NCBI RefSeq assembly: GCF_003013715.1
Contig: NC_072813.1
Span: 1,612,001-1,676,000, forward strand
Length of the DNA stretch: 64,000 nucleotides
Origin: Candidozyma auris
Taxonomy: Eukaryota > Ascomycota > Pichiomycetes > Serinales > Metschnikowiaceae
Reading direction: 5' to 3'
In this document: positions 1 through 9,596 of the stretch, one piece after another
How positions within the stretch are numbered: the stretch's first letter is position 1
Layout: every line of letters starts with the position of its first letter
Made by a program: the position numbers and the translations under genes
Notes under the pieces: model-generated
The model's input: the letters and a program-made list of their open reading frames with translations, nothing else
Told to the model about the DNA's origin: nothing
Database searches by the model: none

Positions 1-1224
1 GCGTTGGGTGTTTATTTGATCATCAATGGTCAGATGACCACCGGTGACGTTGTTGCTTTCACCATGTATTCTGAGCTCTTCAACCTGGCGCTTTACAGCT
101 TAACCACTACGTACATGGAGCTCATGAAGGGATCGGGAGCTGGAAAAAAGCTTTTTGAGTTGATTGATCACGAAAATGATGTTCCTGCTGTCAAGGGTGA
201 CAAGCTTCCAGCAAACTTGGGCAATAGTATCGAGTTCAGGGATGTTGTTTTCAGCTACCCAACTCGACCAAAGGACCTCATTTTTGACGGATGTTCGTTC
301 ACTGTTCCAGCGTCCTCGAGTACATGCTTCGTAGCGCCTTCAGGCTGTGGTAAATCGACCGTGGCAACACTTCTTCTCCGTTCCTACAATCTCAATAGTG
401 GAGAGATTTTTATTGGAGGAAGAAACATCAAGGAGTTTCAAGTGAGAGAATTGAGGCGTGAGGTTATTGGTATTGTTCAGCAAGAGCCAATACTTCTCTC
501 GGGCACAATCCTCGAAAATATTGTTTATGGTCTCACACCACACCAAATCAGCAAGTTGACGATGGATGACGTCGAAGAGGTCTGCAAGCAGGCAAACTGC
601 CACGATTTTATCACATTGTTCCCTGATGGCTATGACACAATGATCGGCTCCCGTGGTGCTTCACTCTCAGGGGGACAGAAACAAAGAATTGCCATTGCTC
701 GTGCTCTTATAAAAAAGCCATCCATTCTTATCCTCGATGAAGCCACCTCAGCGTTAGACTCCAAGTCGGAGAGCCTCATCAATGAGACGCTCAGAGACTT
801 GACTTCTCAAGGGAAGATGACCATCATCTCCATTGCACACAGGTTATCGACGATTTCCAAATCCGAGAACGTCATTGTTCTCGGCAAACATGGCAAGGTT
901 GTTGAACATGGCCGCTTTGTGGAGCTTTTCAGCAATCCTGGATCGGAATTGTCAAAGTTATTGGACGAGTCGAGTACCAAAGAGTACGAGGACCACATGA
1001 CAGAAGACGAAGTCGAAGAGCAGGAGAAACTTGACCACGAGTCAGAAAAACTAGAAAAAAGACAGAAAGAAGGGTCAGAAGTGGACATAATCCGATCGTT
1101 GATCGACGATTTGCCCTACGAGATCCGAGCAGAGCTCATCGGACAGTTCTCCAAGGAGCTTGAGGACGAGAAGAATACACTTGCCACAGAAACTGCATTG
1201 CGTCATGGCCAGGATATGTCCTAA
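1..1224 (+). CDS. MDL2: Mitochondrial half-size ABC transporter Mdl2, C-terminal part
   Basis: The reading frame is open from base 1, so the gene starts before the window and only the end of the last membrane segment and the nucleotide-binding domain are present. Seen in order: Walker A-like APSGCGKST (about residues 111-119 of the fragment), Q-loop QQEP, signature LSGGQKQR, Walker B ILILDEATSALD and H-loop IAHRLST, then a charged, Glu/Lys-rich tail of about 85 residues ending at TAA 1222-1224. From family knowledge, Mdl1/Mdl2 are inner-membrane peptide-export ABC transporters. The blocks around CHDFITLFP and SENVIVLG resemble yeast Mdl2 more than Mdl1. Odd point: the first Gly of Walker A is Ala (GCG 334-336). 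Followed by ATP15 on the opposite strand. Confidence 0.88.
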   Translation, partial: ALGVYLIINGQMTTGDVVAFTMYSELFNLALYSLTTTYMELMKGSGAGKKLFELIDHENDVPAVKGDKLPANLGNSIEFRDVVFSYPTRPKDLIFDGCSFTVPASSSTCFVAPSGCGKSTVATLLLRSYNLNSGEIFIGGRNIKEFQVRELRREVIGIVQQEPILLSGTILENIVYGLTPHQISKLTMDDVEEVCKQANCHDFITLFPDGYDTMIGSRGASLSGGQKQRIAIARALIKKPSILILDEATSALDSKSESLINETLRDLTSQGKMTIISIAHRLSTISKSENVIVLGKHGKVVEHGRFVELFSNPGSELSKLLDESSTKEYEDHMTEDEVEEQEKLDHESEKLEKRQKEGSEVDIIRSLIDDLPYEIRAELIGQFSKELEDEKNTLATETALRHGQDMS

Positions 1225-1406
1225 GATTCGCTGTACATAGAATATTTATTACACGGTACTACAGGTAACACCACGTTATGGGCATGTAGGAATGTCTTCG
1301 AGTAGTTTTATTGAAGTCCTCCATTGCAATTGGACATGACTATATCCGTGAGCCTCGTTAAGTTCATGAAATCGACACCAGAGAGTGCTGAAAAAAGCCA
1401 ATGCCT

Positions 1407-1595
1407 CTATTTGTTCTCGTGCAAAGATTTGGCTTCACCAGCAACACCGTTTTCGAACTTGGTCACCTTGACGTCAGAGTTGCCTCTCTTCTCGGCAGCA
1501 ACCCTCAAGTCGCTCTTCAACGCGTTTCTCACCATTCTGGCGGCAATAGCCATGGCTCTGTTCAAGGAAATACCAGCTTGCTTGTAGGCAGACAT
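1407..1595 (-). CDS. ATP15: F1-ATPase epsilon subunit
   Basis: A 62-residue protein starting MSAYKQAGIS and ending near HENK, the usual length for yeast mitochondrial ATP synthase epsilon. This subunit sits in the central stalk of F1 with gamma and delta. The N-terminal MSA-x-KAGIS block and the following helix (RAMAIAARMVRNALK) are typical of Atp15 and of metazoan ATP5F1E. There is no cleavable presequence, as expected for this family. It converges with MDL2, 182 bp away, and its start lies 135 bp from the POL5 stop (both on the minus strand). No intron is seen. Identification rests on whole-length similarity recalled from the family; no domain is large enough for independent proof. Confidence 0.9.
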   Translation of the reverse strand: MSAYKQAGISLNRAMAIAARMVRNALKSDLRVAAEKRGNSDVKVTKFENGVAGEAKSLHENK

Positions 1596-1730
1596 GACGA
1601 CTTCTGGTTAAATATCTGGTTTTAAAAGTGTTAGAAGGTGTAGCTTTAATTTTCGGTTCTCGGTGCGCACTGGCGGGAAGCGATTTCTATTGGTGATGAC
1701 AATTACGCGCACGGTCAAATTCACTAGCTC

Positions 1731-4700
1731 TTAGACTTGGACGCTCGCTTTGCGATCTCTAATAGTACTCACCCAACTGAGAAAGTTGGAGAAGTGGGAC
1801 GTTTGAATCCTGTTTTTTGGGTCAGTGGCCCATTCAAGAAGTGATTGAGAATACACTCGAATAACTTTTTCAAGATATTTCTCGTCTAAGCCCACAAGAC
1901 TTTTGGCGATGGTGATACTTGACTGCCCACATGCCTGGCCATGATCGTGATGGGAAGAGTAGCGACCTGCTTGTGTTTGTAGCCATTGAATCTCTTGAAG
2001 AAACTTCTCTAAGTAAGCTTCCCGTTTCTTCAGTGTAGGGATGTGTAATTCGAACTCCTCTCTGGTGACCTTGGCTTTGCTAACTCGAGTCTTGAGAATC
2101 TTGTTGGCCTTAACTCCCATTTCTTTGTCCTTTGTAGTGTTCATGAAGAGGACCAAAGGACGGAGCAAATAAAGATTGTAAGGTGAGTGTGGCTGGACCT
2201 TGGAGAAGGTTTCCAAAAGATCGAGCACTCTGCTCTTGAAAAGGATAATTGACTGCTTGGCAGACGCTGCTTGTGCCTTCTTCTTGTTGGTGCTGTTGGC
2301 CGAAAGAAGCTCTCGCCTTTCTTTGAAAATCTTGGCTAGCTGGTCATCCATCGCCATCATCTGCTCGTCGTCCATCAGGTCTGAGTCTTCTTCTTCGTCG
2401 TCATCGCCAAACGAGTCGATCTCATCGAACTTGACCTCTCCAGACTCTGCAGTCGGTATGCCCAAAGCTTTAGCCAACTTGATCGTCGTCTCCTTTTCGA
2501 CTTTAGAAGTCAGATCAAGAACATCGCTCTCATCATCGTCGCTTGCCTCGTAATCATCACTGACATCGCCTGCAGACCCTTCATCAGAATCTTCCTTGTC
2601 ACTCTCCTCACTTTCGGCGCTCTCTGAATCATCCTCTGCTTCAAATTCATCCTCGCCTTCGAACAACTCCCGCAGTCCCTCTTCGTTTTCCTTCGTCTTC
2701 AACACGTCAAATAGAAGCTCGAGACATTCCTCGTCAACAAGAATAGTTCCATTGGGACCTTTGGCACAAAGAAGAGACTCCCACACAAATAATGCGAGTT
2801 TCTTCATCAATTGCGATTTCTTGGTGACAAAGGATAAGATGATTTCTGTCAAAATTATCAGAGTTTTGAACTCATTTTCCTCTTGCTTCAAAAGGAAATC
2901 TTCGTAGCACGACTGCAATTCTTGCAAGACGTTTACTGCTTCGGCATCTCCTGAAAGCAATTGAAGAATCACCATGGAGAAAAGAAGCTCGAAGCAAAGG
3001 TGAGGACTGTTTGTGGTATCCGAACTTTTCACGTGGTCCTTGATGGCATCAAGAAGGTCCATTGCTTGAGTTCTCACCAAAGATAACTCATCATTGAGCT
3101 CAAGGAGTGGCTTCAACAGCTCATCTTTCTCGAGCTTTTTTATGTACTTGACGCAGAATAAAGGCCAACAGTGGCCTTTCCTTTTCTCATTTATCACAAG
3201 CGAAAGAAATGAGTTAAGTCTATCCTGCAAAAGCTTGTTAATATTAGTTGAAACATTCTTTCTCTTTGTCGACTTGAAGTAACAATGCTCAACAAGGAAC
3301 TCAAAGCAACTTTCGACAAATTTAACATCGGAAAATTGAAATCTTTTTGTACTGCGTTGTAACACTAGAAGCTTGTCTGAAATCCACCTAAGAACGCTGT
3401 CATGCGAATTCTTCATTGGAATATCCCCTTCTTGCTCCCCTTCCCTAGGCTCTGCAGCAGTTTGCTTCTTAAGAGTCTCGTTGAAAAGGTCAAAGAGGAC
3501 GTCTTTTATTTCCATCGCAAGAGACTCTGCTCGACTCGTTGGAATGGATTCAACATGTTCAATGTAGCTCAACACACCGATGGTAGAATCTGTAACTTTC
3601 GACTTTGTGATGTGGTCAAAATTCCATGCCCCTCCATGTTTTTCGCTGATGATGCACCTCAAAGTGGGGATCACCTTCGTGATATCCGATTGAGTCTCTT
3701 CTATAATGGTATTGAGAACCTTGGTGGTAAGCTTGTTAAGGAATCGGTTGCTCTGAGATGCGTGGTTTTTGAGGCATTTCATAAGATTTGGTGTGAACAA
3801 ATCATCTATACGGTCACTGGGCATGTTTTTGTAAAACAATATAAAGATTTCAAAACCCCAGTACTTTCTCTCAGGAGAGGCTTTTTCGGCGAATAAAGTC
3901 TCGTCTACAGCCGCGTTCCAAAATTCTTTGAACTGTATCAAGTTGCTCTCTTCGACCTTAGCCTTCTTCTTTTGCTTCAGAGAGGAGTGCTTCCTCCTCT
4001 TTTTACCATTACTGGATTCCTCATCATCAGAACAATCTTCTTGCGACGTAAAGTGTTTCATGAGAAGTTCCCAAACAAAAGGAATCTGTGGGTTCCATGT
4101 GCTCTTCGCCTTTTGCGCTTTCTTACTCTTGGAATCGTCCCTATTGCTTTCTGTCTGCTCGAGCACTGGCTCGGCGTCTTTTAAGACCAAAGCCAAGGTA
4201 CGCAAATTGCCCTTGCTGAGGGGATCACCATTCTTCCAACCAGAATCAGCATTCGTCAACTTAGCGGCAGTCTTGGATCTGAGGGGCTGTGGGATCGTGA
4301 GGTACACTGCTACACCTTCCACAGTGAACGTTAACAGTTCATTGTGCACACATTGCAACACATGAACAAGCCCGTTCTTATCGAAAAATTCCGATTGCAA
4401 GTACGAAGCAACAAACTGGCACAAAGTGAACATTACGCTTTCTCTCAACCACGGTTTGAAGCCAGACAACTCCACCAAGCACTTCACATACTTGCCAATG
4501 GCCTCCTGGGACGACACATTTTGGTCAAATAGCAACTTTGAATTCAAAAGAGCCTGGAAGCCAAAGAGTCGTCCAAACAAAACTGCTCTAAGCTCAGACC
4601 CTTTCATCGAGTTCAGTGTCTGGCTCACTTGCACTAACTTATCGAGAAACGACTCAATCGAGAGATCGTAGTCTTCTTTCAACACAAGCTCACGGACCAA

Positions 4701-4901
4701 TTCCGTCAAGGCCATCGAAAAGCCGAATCTAGCCACCTGTCTTGACGTGGTGAGACCTTTTACCAATCTGTTCAAGGAGTAGTCCCATTCTTCCTTCTTG
4801 TTTGCAGCCTGAAGCTCCGACAATAGCGCCGTGGCTGCCTTGATTCTTACTTCGGGCAAGTCGGAGCTTAAGCTGTAGTAATGGTCTCTCAGCACCGACA
4901 T
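1731..4901 (-). CDS. POL5: Nucleolar Pol5 / Mybbp1a-family ribosome biogenesis protein
   Basis: A 1056-residue protein starting MSVLRDHYYSLSSDLPEVR, close to the length of yeast Pol5. It is built of helical, HEAT-like repeats with a strongly acidic, Ser-rich stretch at about residues 740-850 and a basic C-terminal part (KKREAYLEKF). Despite its name, the family is not thought to act mainly as a polymerase: Pol5/MYBBP1A are nucleolar proteins needed for rRNA production and 60S assembly. The acidic island is typical of nucleolar proteins. The ATG at 4899-4901 is the first in frame. A perfect PAC-type element lies about 83 bp upstream (separate entry), which fits ribosome-biogenesis co-regulation. 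The gene is intact over 3.2 kb. Confidence 0.93.
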   Translation of the reverse strand: MSVLRDHYYSLSSDLPEVRIKAATALLSELQAANKKEEWDYSLNRLVKGLTTSRQVARFGFSMALTELVRELVLKEDYDLSIESFLDKLVQVSQTLNSMKGSELRAVLFGRLFGFQALLNSKLLFDQNVSSQEAIGKYVKCLVELSGFKPWLRESVMFTLCQFVASYLQSEFFDKNGLVHVLQCVHNELLTFTVEGVAVYLTIPQPLRSKTAAKLTNADSGWKNGDPLSKGNLRTLALVLKDAEPVLEQTESNRDDSKSKKAQKAKSTWNPQIPFVWELLMKHFTSQEDCSDDEESSNGKKRRKHSSLKQKKKAKVEESNLIQFKEFWNAAVDETLFAEKASPERKYWGFEIFILFYKNMPSDRIDDLFTPNLMKCLKNHASQSNRFLNKLTTKVLNTIIEETQSDITKVIPTLRCIISEKHGGAWNFDHITKSKVTDSTIGVLSYIEHVESIPTSRAESLAMEIKDVLFDLFNETLKKQTAAEPREGEQEGDIPMKNSHDSVLRWISDKLLVLQRSTKRFQFSDVKFVESCFEFLVEHCYFKSTKRKNVSTNINKLLQDRLNSFLSLVINEKRKGHCWPLFCVKYIKKLEKDELLKPLLELNDELSLVRTQAMDLLDAIKDHVKSSDTTNSPHLCFELLFSMVILQLLSGDAEAVNVLQELQSCYEDFLLKQEENEFKTLIILTEIILSFVTKKSQLMKKLALFVWESLLCAKGPNGTILVDEECLELLFDVLKTKENEEGLRELFEGEDEFEAEDDSESAESEESDKEDSDEGSAGDVSDDYEASDDDESDVLDLTSKVEKETTIKLAKALGIPTAESGEVKFDEIDSFGDDDEEEDSDLMDDEQMMAMDDQLAKIFKERRELLSANSTNKKKAQAASAKQSIILFKSRVLDLLETFSKVQPHSPYNLYLLRPLVLFMNTTKDKEMGVKANKILKTRVSKAKVTREEFELHIPTLKKREAYLEKFLQEIQWLQTQAGRYSSHHDHGQACGQSSITIAKSLVGLDEKYLEKVIRVYSQSLLEWATDPKNRIQTSHFSNFLSWVSTIRDRKASVQV

Positions 4902-4983
4902 CCCGAAAAATGCTTTTTGAATTTCAGTAGTCTAAGTGTTGACACGGCTAAGAGGTGTCTACTTACATTTTTTCGACTGAGTC

Positions 4984-4994
4984 GCGATGAGATG
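4984..4994 (+). promoter_or_regulatory. PAC element upstream of POL5
   Basis: GCGATGAGATG is an exact match to the PAC motif, which in yeasts is bound by Dot6/Tod6-type repressors and marks rRNA-processing and RNA polymerase I/III genes. It lies about 83 bp upstream of the POL5 start codon, the usual position. The assignment rests on motif match plus gene function; binding is inferred. Confidence 0.75.
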
Positions 4995-5196
4995 CTCTAA
5001 TGTATGGATACAATCGATACTGGCAACAATGTTGAATTAATGCGTATATACAATGAGGCCAAAAGAAGCAAATAGTTCTTTGGGACCTCTGAAATGAAAC
5101 CGTAACTCCCAATCTATTTTTTCTAACAAACTAAACCATTCCAAAGTGCCATGTTGAATGCATCTCTGTAGATGTAGAAACCAACCTCAGCACGCT

Positions 5197-6243
5197 TTAA
5201 GCGCTGTAAGTCTGCTTGGGGAATGGGAATGTAGGTCCAACCTGCTGGATGGACAACGAGGCAGCCCATTGGCCAACCTTGATGGCCTCCTCAAGAGGCT
5301 TCTCTTCGACTAAAGAGGCCAAGAAGCCTGCAGCGAAAGCATCTCCAGCACCGTTAGTGTCGACGATGGCACCCTCTGCCAAGCTTCTCACGGTGTATTC
5401 GTTGACGTCAAAAGAGTCGTTGTCAGCGTTGTAGGTGACAGTAATGGTAGGCTGGGTACCATGAGTGAAAACGACGGTCCTCAGTCTCTTGGTGTTGACC
5501 TTAGGCAACTTGGCCACCTCCTTGGCAATGGCCACGAGGTCGTCCTTGATGTCAGCCAAACCGTGAGACTCAGCGTAAGAAGCAGCCTCGGACTCATTGG
5601 CAATGACGTAGTCCACATATGGGAGAGAGTTGTCCAAAGGCTCCTTGAAGAACTGAGGAATGAAAGGAGCAGAGAAGTTCAAAGAAAACACCTTGTTGTT
5701 CTCAGCAGCGTGCTTACCAAGCAACTCAATGGCCTCGGGCGACACGGTCAAGTGGAATCCACCGATGTAGAAGTACTTAGCATTCTCCACAAGGGCCCAG
5801 TTCTCAGGCTTCTGCAAGTGAGCAGCCTTGAAGTGGTTGGCGGCAGCCAAGTCAGTGACCAAGGAACGGTGGTGGCCCGTGATCAAAGCAGCACACTTAC
5901 CGGTAGCGTGGTCCTCATGAACCTGGTACTCTGTTCTCAAGCCGTACTTCTCGTTGGCCTCGTTCAACTGTTTCTGGTACACGTCGTTGCCCACAGCGCC
6001 AAAGTAGACAACGGACTTGGGAGGCAAGATGTACTGAGCGCCTCTGGCGGCGTTTTGAGCAGCACCACCGGCAACCAACTTCAACGACTTGTTGGCAAGA
6101 GCCTCGCCGTAGATGGGCATGTGTTTTTCTTCAGCCAAGATGGCATCGTCAGCCTTGAGATCGTACTTGGCCAAGTACTCAGCGTCAACGTCGACTTGCA
6201 AGTCCAACAAGGGGTTACCCAAACAAACCAATGGATAGGACAT
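5197..6243 (-). CDS. ADO1: Adenosine kinase
   Basis: A pfkB/ribokinase-family enzyme that phosphorylates adenosine to AMP, important for recycling adenosine from the methyl cycle. From the ATG at 6243 the protein is 348 residues, starting MSYPLVCLGNPLLDLQVDV, the canonical adenosine-kinase start. The nucleoside-binding GGAAQNAARG block and the C-terminal catalytic signature DTNGAGDAFAAGF are both intact. The same frame continues upstream to another ATG at 6363, adding 40 residues rich in Arg, His and Phe without any Asp or Glu, which looks like a mitochondrial presequence. The upstream ATG has C at -3 and the canonical one A at -3, so leaky scanning could yield both forms. I annotate the canonical start. 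Confidence 0.93.
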   Translation of the reverse strand: MSYPLVCLGNPLLDLQVDVDAEYLAKYDLKADDAILAEEKHMPIYGEALANKSLKLVAGGAAQNAARGAQYILPPKSVVYFGAVGNDVYQKQLNEANEKYGLRTEYQVHEDHATGKCAALITGHHRSLVTDLAAANHFKAAHLQKPENWALVENAKYFYIGGFHLTVSPEAIELLGKHAAENNKVFSLNFSAPFIPQFFKEPLDNSLPYVDYVIANESEAASYAESHGLADIKDDLVAIAKEVAKLPKVNTKRLRTVVFTHGTQPTITVTYNADNDSFDVNEYTVRSLAEGAIVDTNGAGDAFAAGFLASLVEEKPLEEAIKVGQWAASLSIQQVGPTFPFPKQTYSA

Positions 6244-6506
6244 GATGGTGTGGTAGAATTTGTGCTGAAAGTAGTACAGTTGGAGAAAAAATCGAGTGCG
6301 TAATTGAGCACCGTGGTGGAAGCGCCTGTGCAGAGAACCCACCAGGCGAAGTGCTCTAAGCATGGGTTGTAGGCGATCGAATAATTTTTTTATGGAAGAT
6401 TTAAGCTACCAAAAAGAAGAATTTTGAAAAGCCAATACACGTCATTTGTGGGGTTGGGGTTCAGGGATCACCCCAAGGCCGGCCCATGGCCAGATGCAGG
6501 CTGTCG

Positions 6507-6516
6507 TTTGCAGCCA
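6507..6516 (-). promoter_or_regulatory. TGGYTGCRAA element, ADO1 side
   Basis: TTTGCAGCCA on the plus strand, i.e. TGGCTGCAAA on the minus strand, preceded there by TAAA. It lies 263 bp upstream of the canonical ADO1 start and 143 bp upstream of the extended one. Confidence 0.5.
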
Positions 6517-7206
6517 TTTAGCGACGGTCAGGCAAATCAGCAACCTACCGTATCTATACGATTGAGGGAGACTTTTGTGGTTTTTTCGAATGAAAGGGTA
6601 AGTGAATGCTTAAACTCTGGTTGCATTCTATGTGGTGTTATTGTGAAGTGGTGTGCGTGTTTTGCTCGTATAGAACGTGTAGTACCTGCCTATCTGCACA
6701 AGTCAAGGCGCTTTGGTGATCAAAAGTATCACCAATCATTGAGTAGCTAGACAAAGACTATCTAGACAAAGCAGTATTCAGGACCTTGCCAAAAAGGAAC
6801 ACAAACAAAGCCCGTGCTGCAAAACTTGAGCAACATTATAGTGGAGTATGGGATAAGTTCGCAGTCAGCGTAGCCGCGGAAGAGTATGCGCTTAGTGAGT
6901 CGGATAATTCAAGAACACAGCAAGTGGTTTATTTATTTATTTTTTTTTTTATTTCTTAAAAAGCAGCAATCTCTGATAAGGCTCTAATCATGAGATCTTG
7001 CATTTCGAGCAAACATACGTATCAATTCTGACTAGTACTTCTCTGAGGAGAAGTTGGAAGGAATCTGACCTTTACCCCCAGCCATCGAATCAGGGGCACA
7101 AGGGAACATTACAGGGATTGTTAACAACAACTTAAAATCTTAATTGATTGGGCCTGATGTAAATAGATTTTGTATGTTATTGGGGAATCAGTGTTTTGTG
7201 TTGGAA

Positions 7207-7409
7207 TGGCTGCGAAATCGGCCATGATCCAATGTTGAGTGATAATTGGAGCCTGCTGATGAATCGACAGCCATCGCAAACTATGTTACCAGCTCAAAGA
7301 GGAGGCGGGCTCTTTTTCCACTCAAAGAGGCATGGAATTTCCGAAAACATTGAAACAGCTCTTTCTGTCCCCATATCTCGAATCACTGGAGTTATTTTGG
7401 CTGCGAAAT
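7207..7409 (+). promoter_or_regulatory. Two exact TGGCTGCGAAAT elements before the TLC gene
   Basis: Exact 12-mers at 7207-7218 and 7398-7409, same orientation, 191 bp apart and 461 and 270 bp upstream of the TLC-domain start codon. The first is followed by CGG, as is the reverse-strand copy near the MICOS gene at 56418. Confidence 0.55.
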
Positions 7410-7667
7410 AGGCTTATCTGTTTCCTAAAACCACAAAACCCATTTCTAACTCATTGAAACCCATGAATCTCTACAAAGATATCACTCTCTTAATCAAAGT
7501 ACCCTTTCAACTCCCAAAATCCCAGCCCTTTCTGCTATTCATCCATCTCTACTATCTTCCCACTTCCTCCACATGCTGGTTCTGCAGATGCGAACTCGGG
7601 ACCTCAACTGAGTCGATACCCAACAACTTATCAACTACTGCAATCCTCAACACCTTCACAGTTTGTC

Positions 7668-8519
7668 ATGTTCGTTGCATACGAGGACCCGCTAGCCTGG
7701 ACTAGACCATTTCCGGCAAACCCTTCGTCGCTGTTTCTTGCCCACTGGCACGAGGTGGTGGGCTCATTTCTTTTCTACTGTGTTATCCAGGCCTTATCTC
7801 CCACGATATCCACTGCGCTAATTGGAAAAGCGTACACCGGGTTGAACCACAAGACAAAGCTCAACTTCGACATTCACGTGGTATCGATGGTCCAGTGCAT
7901 CATATCAATTGTAGCGCTCATTCCAGCTTGGGGCCATGAACATTTCCAGAACCGGGCCTCGGACCCTTACGGTTCCATCTTTGGCTATAACGCCTACTCT
8001 GGTTTTGTCACTGCCATCACCATAGGCTACTTTATTTGGGACTTGATCGTGTGCTTGATGTATATCCGCTTGTTTGGCGTGGGGTTCTTGTTGCACGCGT
8101 TCGCTGCCTTGTATGTGTTTACCGTGGCCTTGGTCAAGCCATATTGCATGCCGTGGATGCCAGCTTTCTTGCTTTTCGAGTTGAGCACTCCATTTGTCAA
8201 CATCAACTGGTTCTCCTCTCGCCTTCCCGCGGGGATGGTCCCAGATAAGGTCATCCTCATCAACGGTATTCTCTTGCTTATCACGTTTTTCCTGGTGAGA
8301 ATTGCGTGGGGGTTCTACGCTGTGGGTCTTGTAGCTTACGACATGTACCGTGTGGCACATATGGCATCTATGTTTTGGCCCGCCACAATTCTCATTCTCA
8401 ATTTCTCCTTGGACGTTTTGAATGTGTATTGGTTCATGAAGATGGTGGCAATTGCAAAGAAGAAGGCCAAGGGTTCCAAGACCAGACCTGTTGCGAAAGA
8501 AGCGGCCAAATACGAGTAG
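7668..8519 (+). CDS. TLC-domain multi-pass membrane protein
   Basis: A 283-residue protein with about six hydrophobic segments and a basic C-terminal tail (KKKAKGSKTR). The layout matches a TLC (TRAM-LAG-CLN8) domain: an amphipathic start with WHEVVGSFLFY, a conserved HxxxM-like patch (NFDIHVVSMVQC), GYFIWDLIVCLMY (an IGYFxxDL-like motif typical of the TMEM56/TLCD4 group) and FLLFELSTPFVNINWF (E-STPF-N-W is the diagnostic TLCD block). Members are ER or plasma-membrane proteins linked to lipid handling. It lacks the ceramide-synthase Lag1 motif, so it is not LAG1/LAC1. The basic end could act as an ER-retention signal; that is inference. No short gene name is assigned. Confidence 0.8.
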   Translation: MFVAYEDPLAWTRPFPANPSSLFLAHWHEVVGSFLFYCVIQALSPTISTALIGKAYTGLNHKTKLNFDIHVVSMVQCIISIVALIPAWGHEHFQNRASDPYGSIFGYNAYSGFVTAITIGYFIWDLIVCLMYIRLFGVGFLLHAFAALYVFTVALVKPYCMPWMPAFLLFELSTPFVNINWFSSRLPAGMVPDKVILINGILLLITFFLVRIAWGFYAVGLVAYDMYRVAHMASMFWPATILILNFSLDVLNVYWFMKMVAIAKKKAKGSKTRPVAKEAAKYE

Positions 8520-9177
8520 ATAACCAGCAAAGACACTGAGGCGACAAAGGTACTCGCAGGTGGCCCTCACTCAGAATGAACCTCTTGGACGTTGCCATTG
8601 TGAAAGACGAATTCCAAATTTTTTTTTTTGTTGTTGTGCCGTCGACGGGGCATTTTAAATGGTGAGAATCGCTATATCCGGGGCGCATTGTTGATCACGA
8701 TAGAACGCAAGATCAGCCGGATTCAAGAGAAAACGCAAATTGGACCAATCAGACACTGCTGAAAGCTACAAATAAAGTATCTTCGTTCCAGGGTATAACG
8801 TCGCATCGCTCTTACTTGCAAGGATGGAAATGTTTTCATTTGATGGGTGTAGAAGGTGAGTTGAGTGATGCGGCTAATGCATAGACGGTAAACGTGGACA
8901 TACATCCTATTTATACGAGAGATCATCTCAGACACTCCAGCTCAATAAGGATATGTAGACTATTGAAGAATGATTTGTGCAGATTAAGTGTGCCTGCCAA
9001 AGGCACTTAACTGACTTAAGTCAGCTCATAGCTGAGAGATTTCTACTAAATGCCTCGATAAGCGAAAATATTAAATGTGGAAGCACAATGTGCACCATTT
9101 GACTTCAGTACAAGTAAAGACTCCTCTGATCTTTTAGTTTTCTCGAATTCGTACGTTCTGGTTACTCCAATACACTG

Positions 9178-9188
9178 TTTGCAACCAT
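9178..9188 (-). promoter_or_regulatory. TGGYTGCRAA element, YPT1 promoter
   Basis: TTTGCAACCAT on the plus strand (TGGTTGCAAA on the minus strand), 409 bp upstream of the YPT1 start and just before a TATAAAAAT sequence. Confidence 0.45.
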
Positions 9189-9526
9189 CACTATAAAAAT
9201 GCGATTCTATGCAACCACCGATAGACACCGCCACATCCACATTAAATACGACCAAATTTCTCGAGTTCCAATTTTGTGCTTCAATCTCCTTTCAAGTTTA
9301 AAGAAATAGACATTTTTTTTTGTCACCTAAACAAGCAACTCTTTACATTTGTGGTGTAACGAGTGTACACGGCCTGGAAGGGTCGTGCATGCACCGCCTC
9401 ACTCCTAAGATAACTCTCCTCCACGTTACTCAACCTCAATCACCATCATCTGTTTTCAGGGGCAAGCTCACACATTTAGAATTGTTTATAGCCCCCACTC
9501 CATCTCATCAGCTTTCTTCTTCGCAT

Positions 9527-9532
9527 CACGTG
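9527..9532 (+). promoter_or_regulatory. CACGTG E-box in YPT1 promoter
   Basis: ATCACGTGTG, 65 bp upstream of the YPT1 ATG. CACGTG is the core of Cbf1-type bHLH sites; factor identity is inferred. Confidence 0.4.
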
Positions 9533-9596
9533 TGAATAATATCCTTAGATTTTAATTCCCATCTAGTTCACATACCTTCGTGCAACATCCAAAACA

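Larger units (their letters stand above)
6364..7667. other. Divergent intergenic region ADO1 / TLC gene
   Basis: About 1.3 kb with no credible gene. It holds three copies of the recurrent WATGGYTGCRAAA element, a T-rich tract near 6930-6955, and pyrimidine-rich sequence near 7440-7660 just before the TLC gene. Open frames inside it are short and composition-driven. Confidence 0.6.
8520..9596. other. Intergenic region TLC gene / YPT1
   Basis: About 1.08 kb without a credible gene: the 3' flank of the TLC gene (T-run at about 8621-8630) and the YPT1 promoter. Besides the two sites listed separately it is AT-rich with no recognisable RNA gene. Confidence 0.6.

Noticed and set aside
5461..6303. 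Long open frame antisense to ADO1 (280 codons), and a similar one at 28398-29387 antisense to MCR1
   Set aside because: Both mirror strongly codon-biased genes on the other strand, lack family resemblance and have low-complexity Val/Leu-rich translations.
6424..6750. 108-codon frame between ADO1 and the TLC gene
   Set aside because: No recognisable domain, biased Cys/Trp-rich composition, and it overlaps promoter elements.
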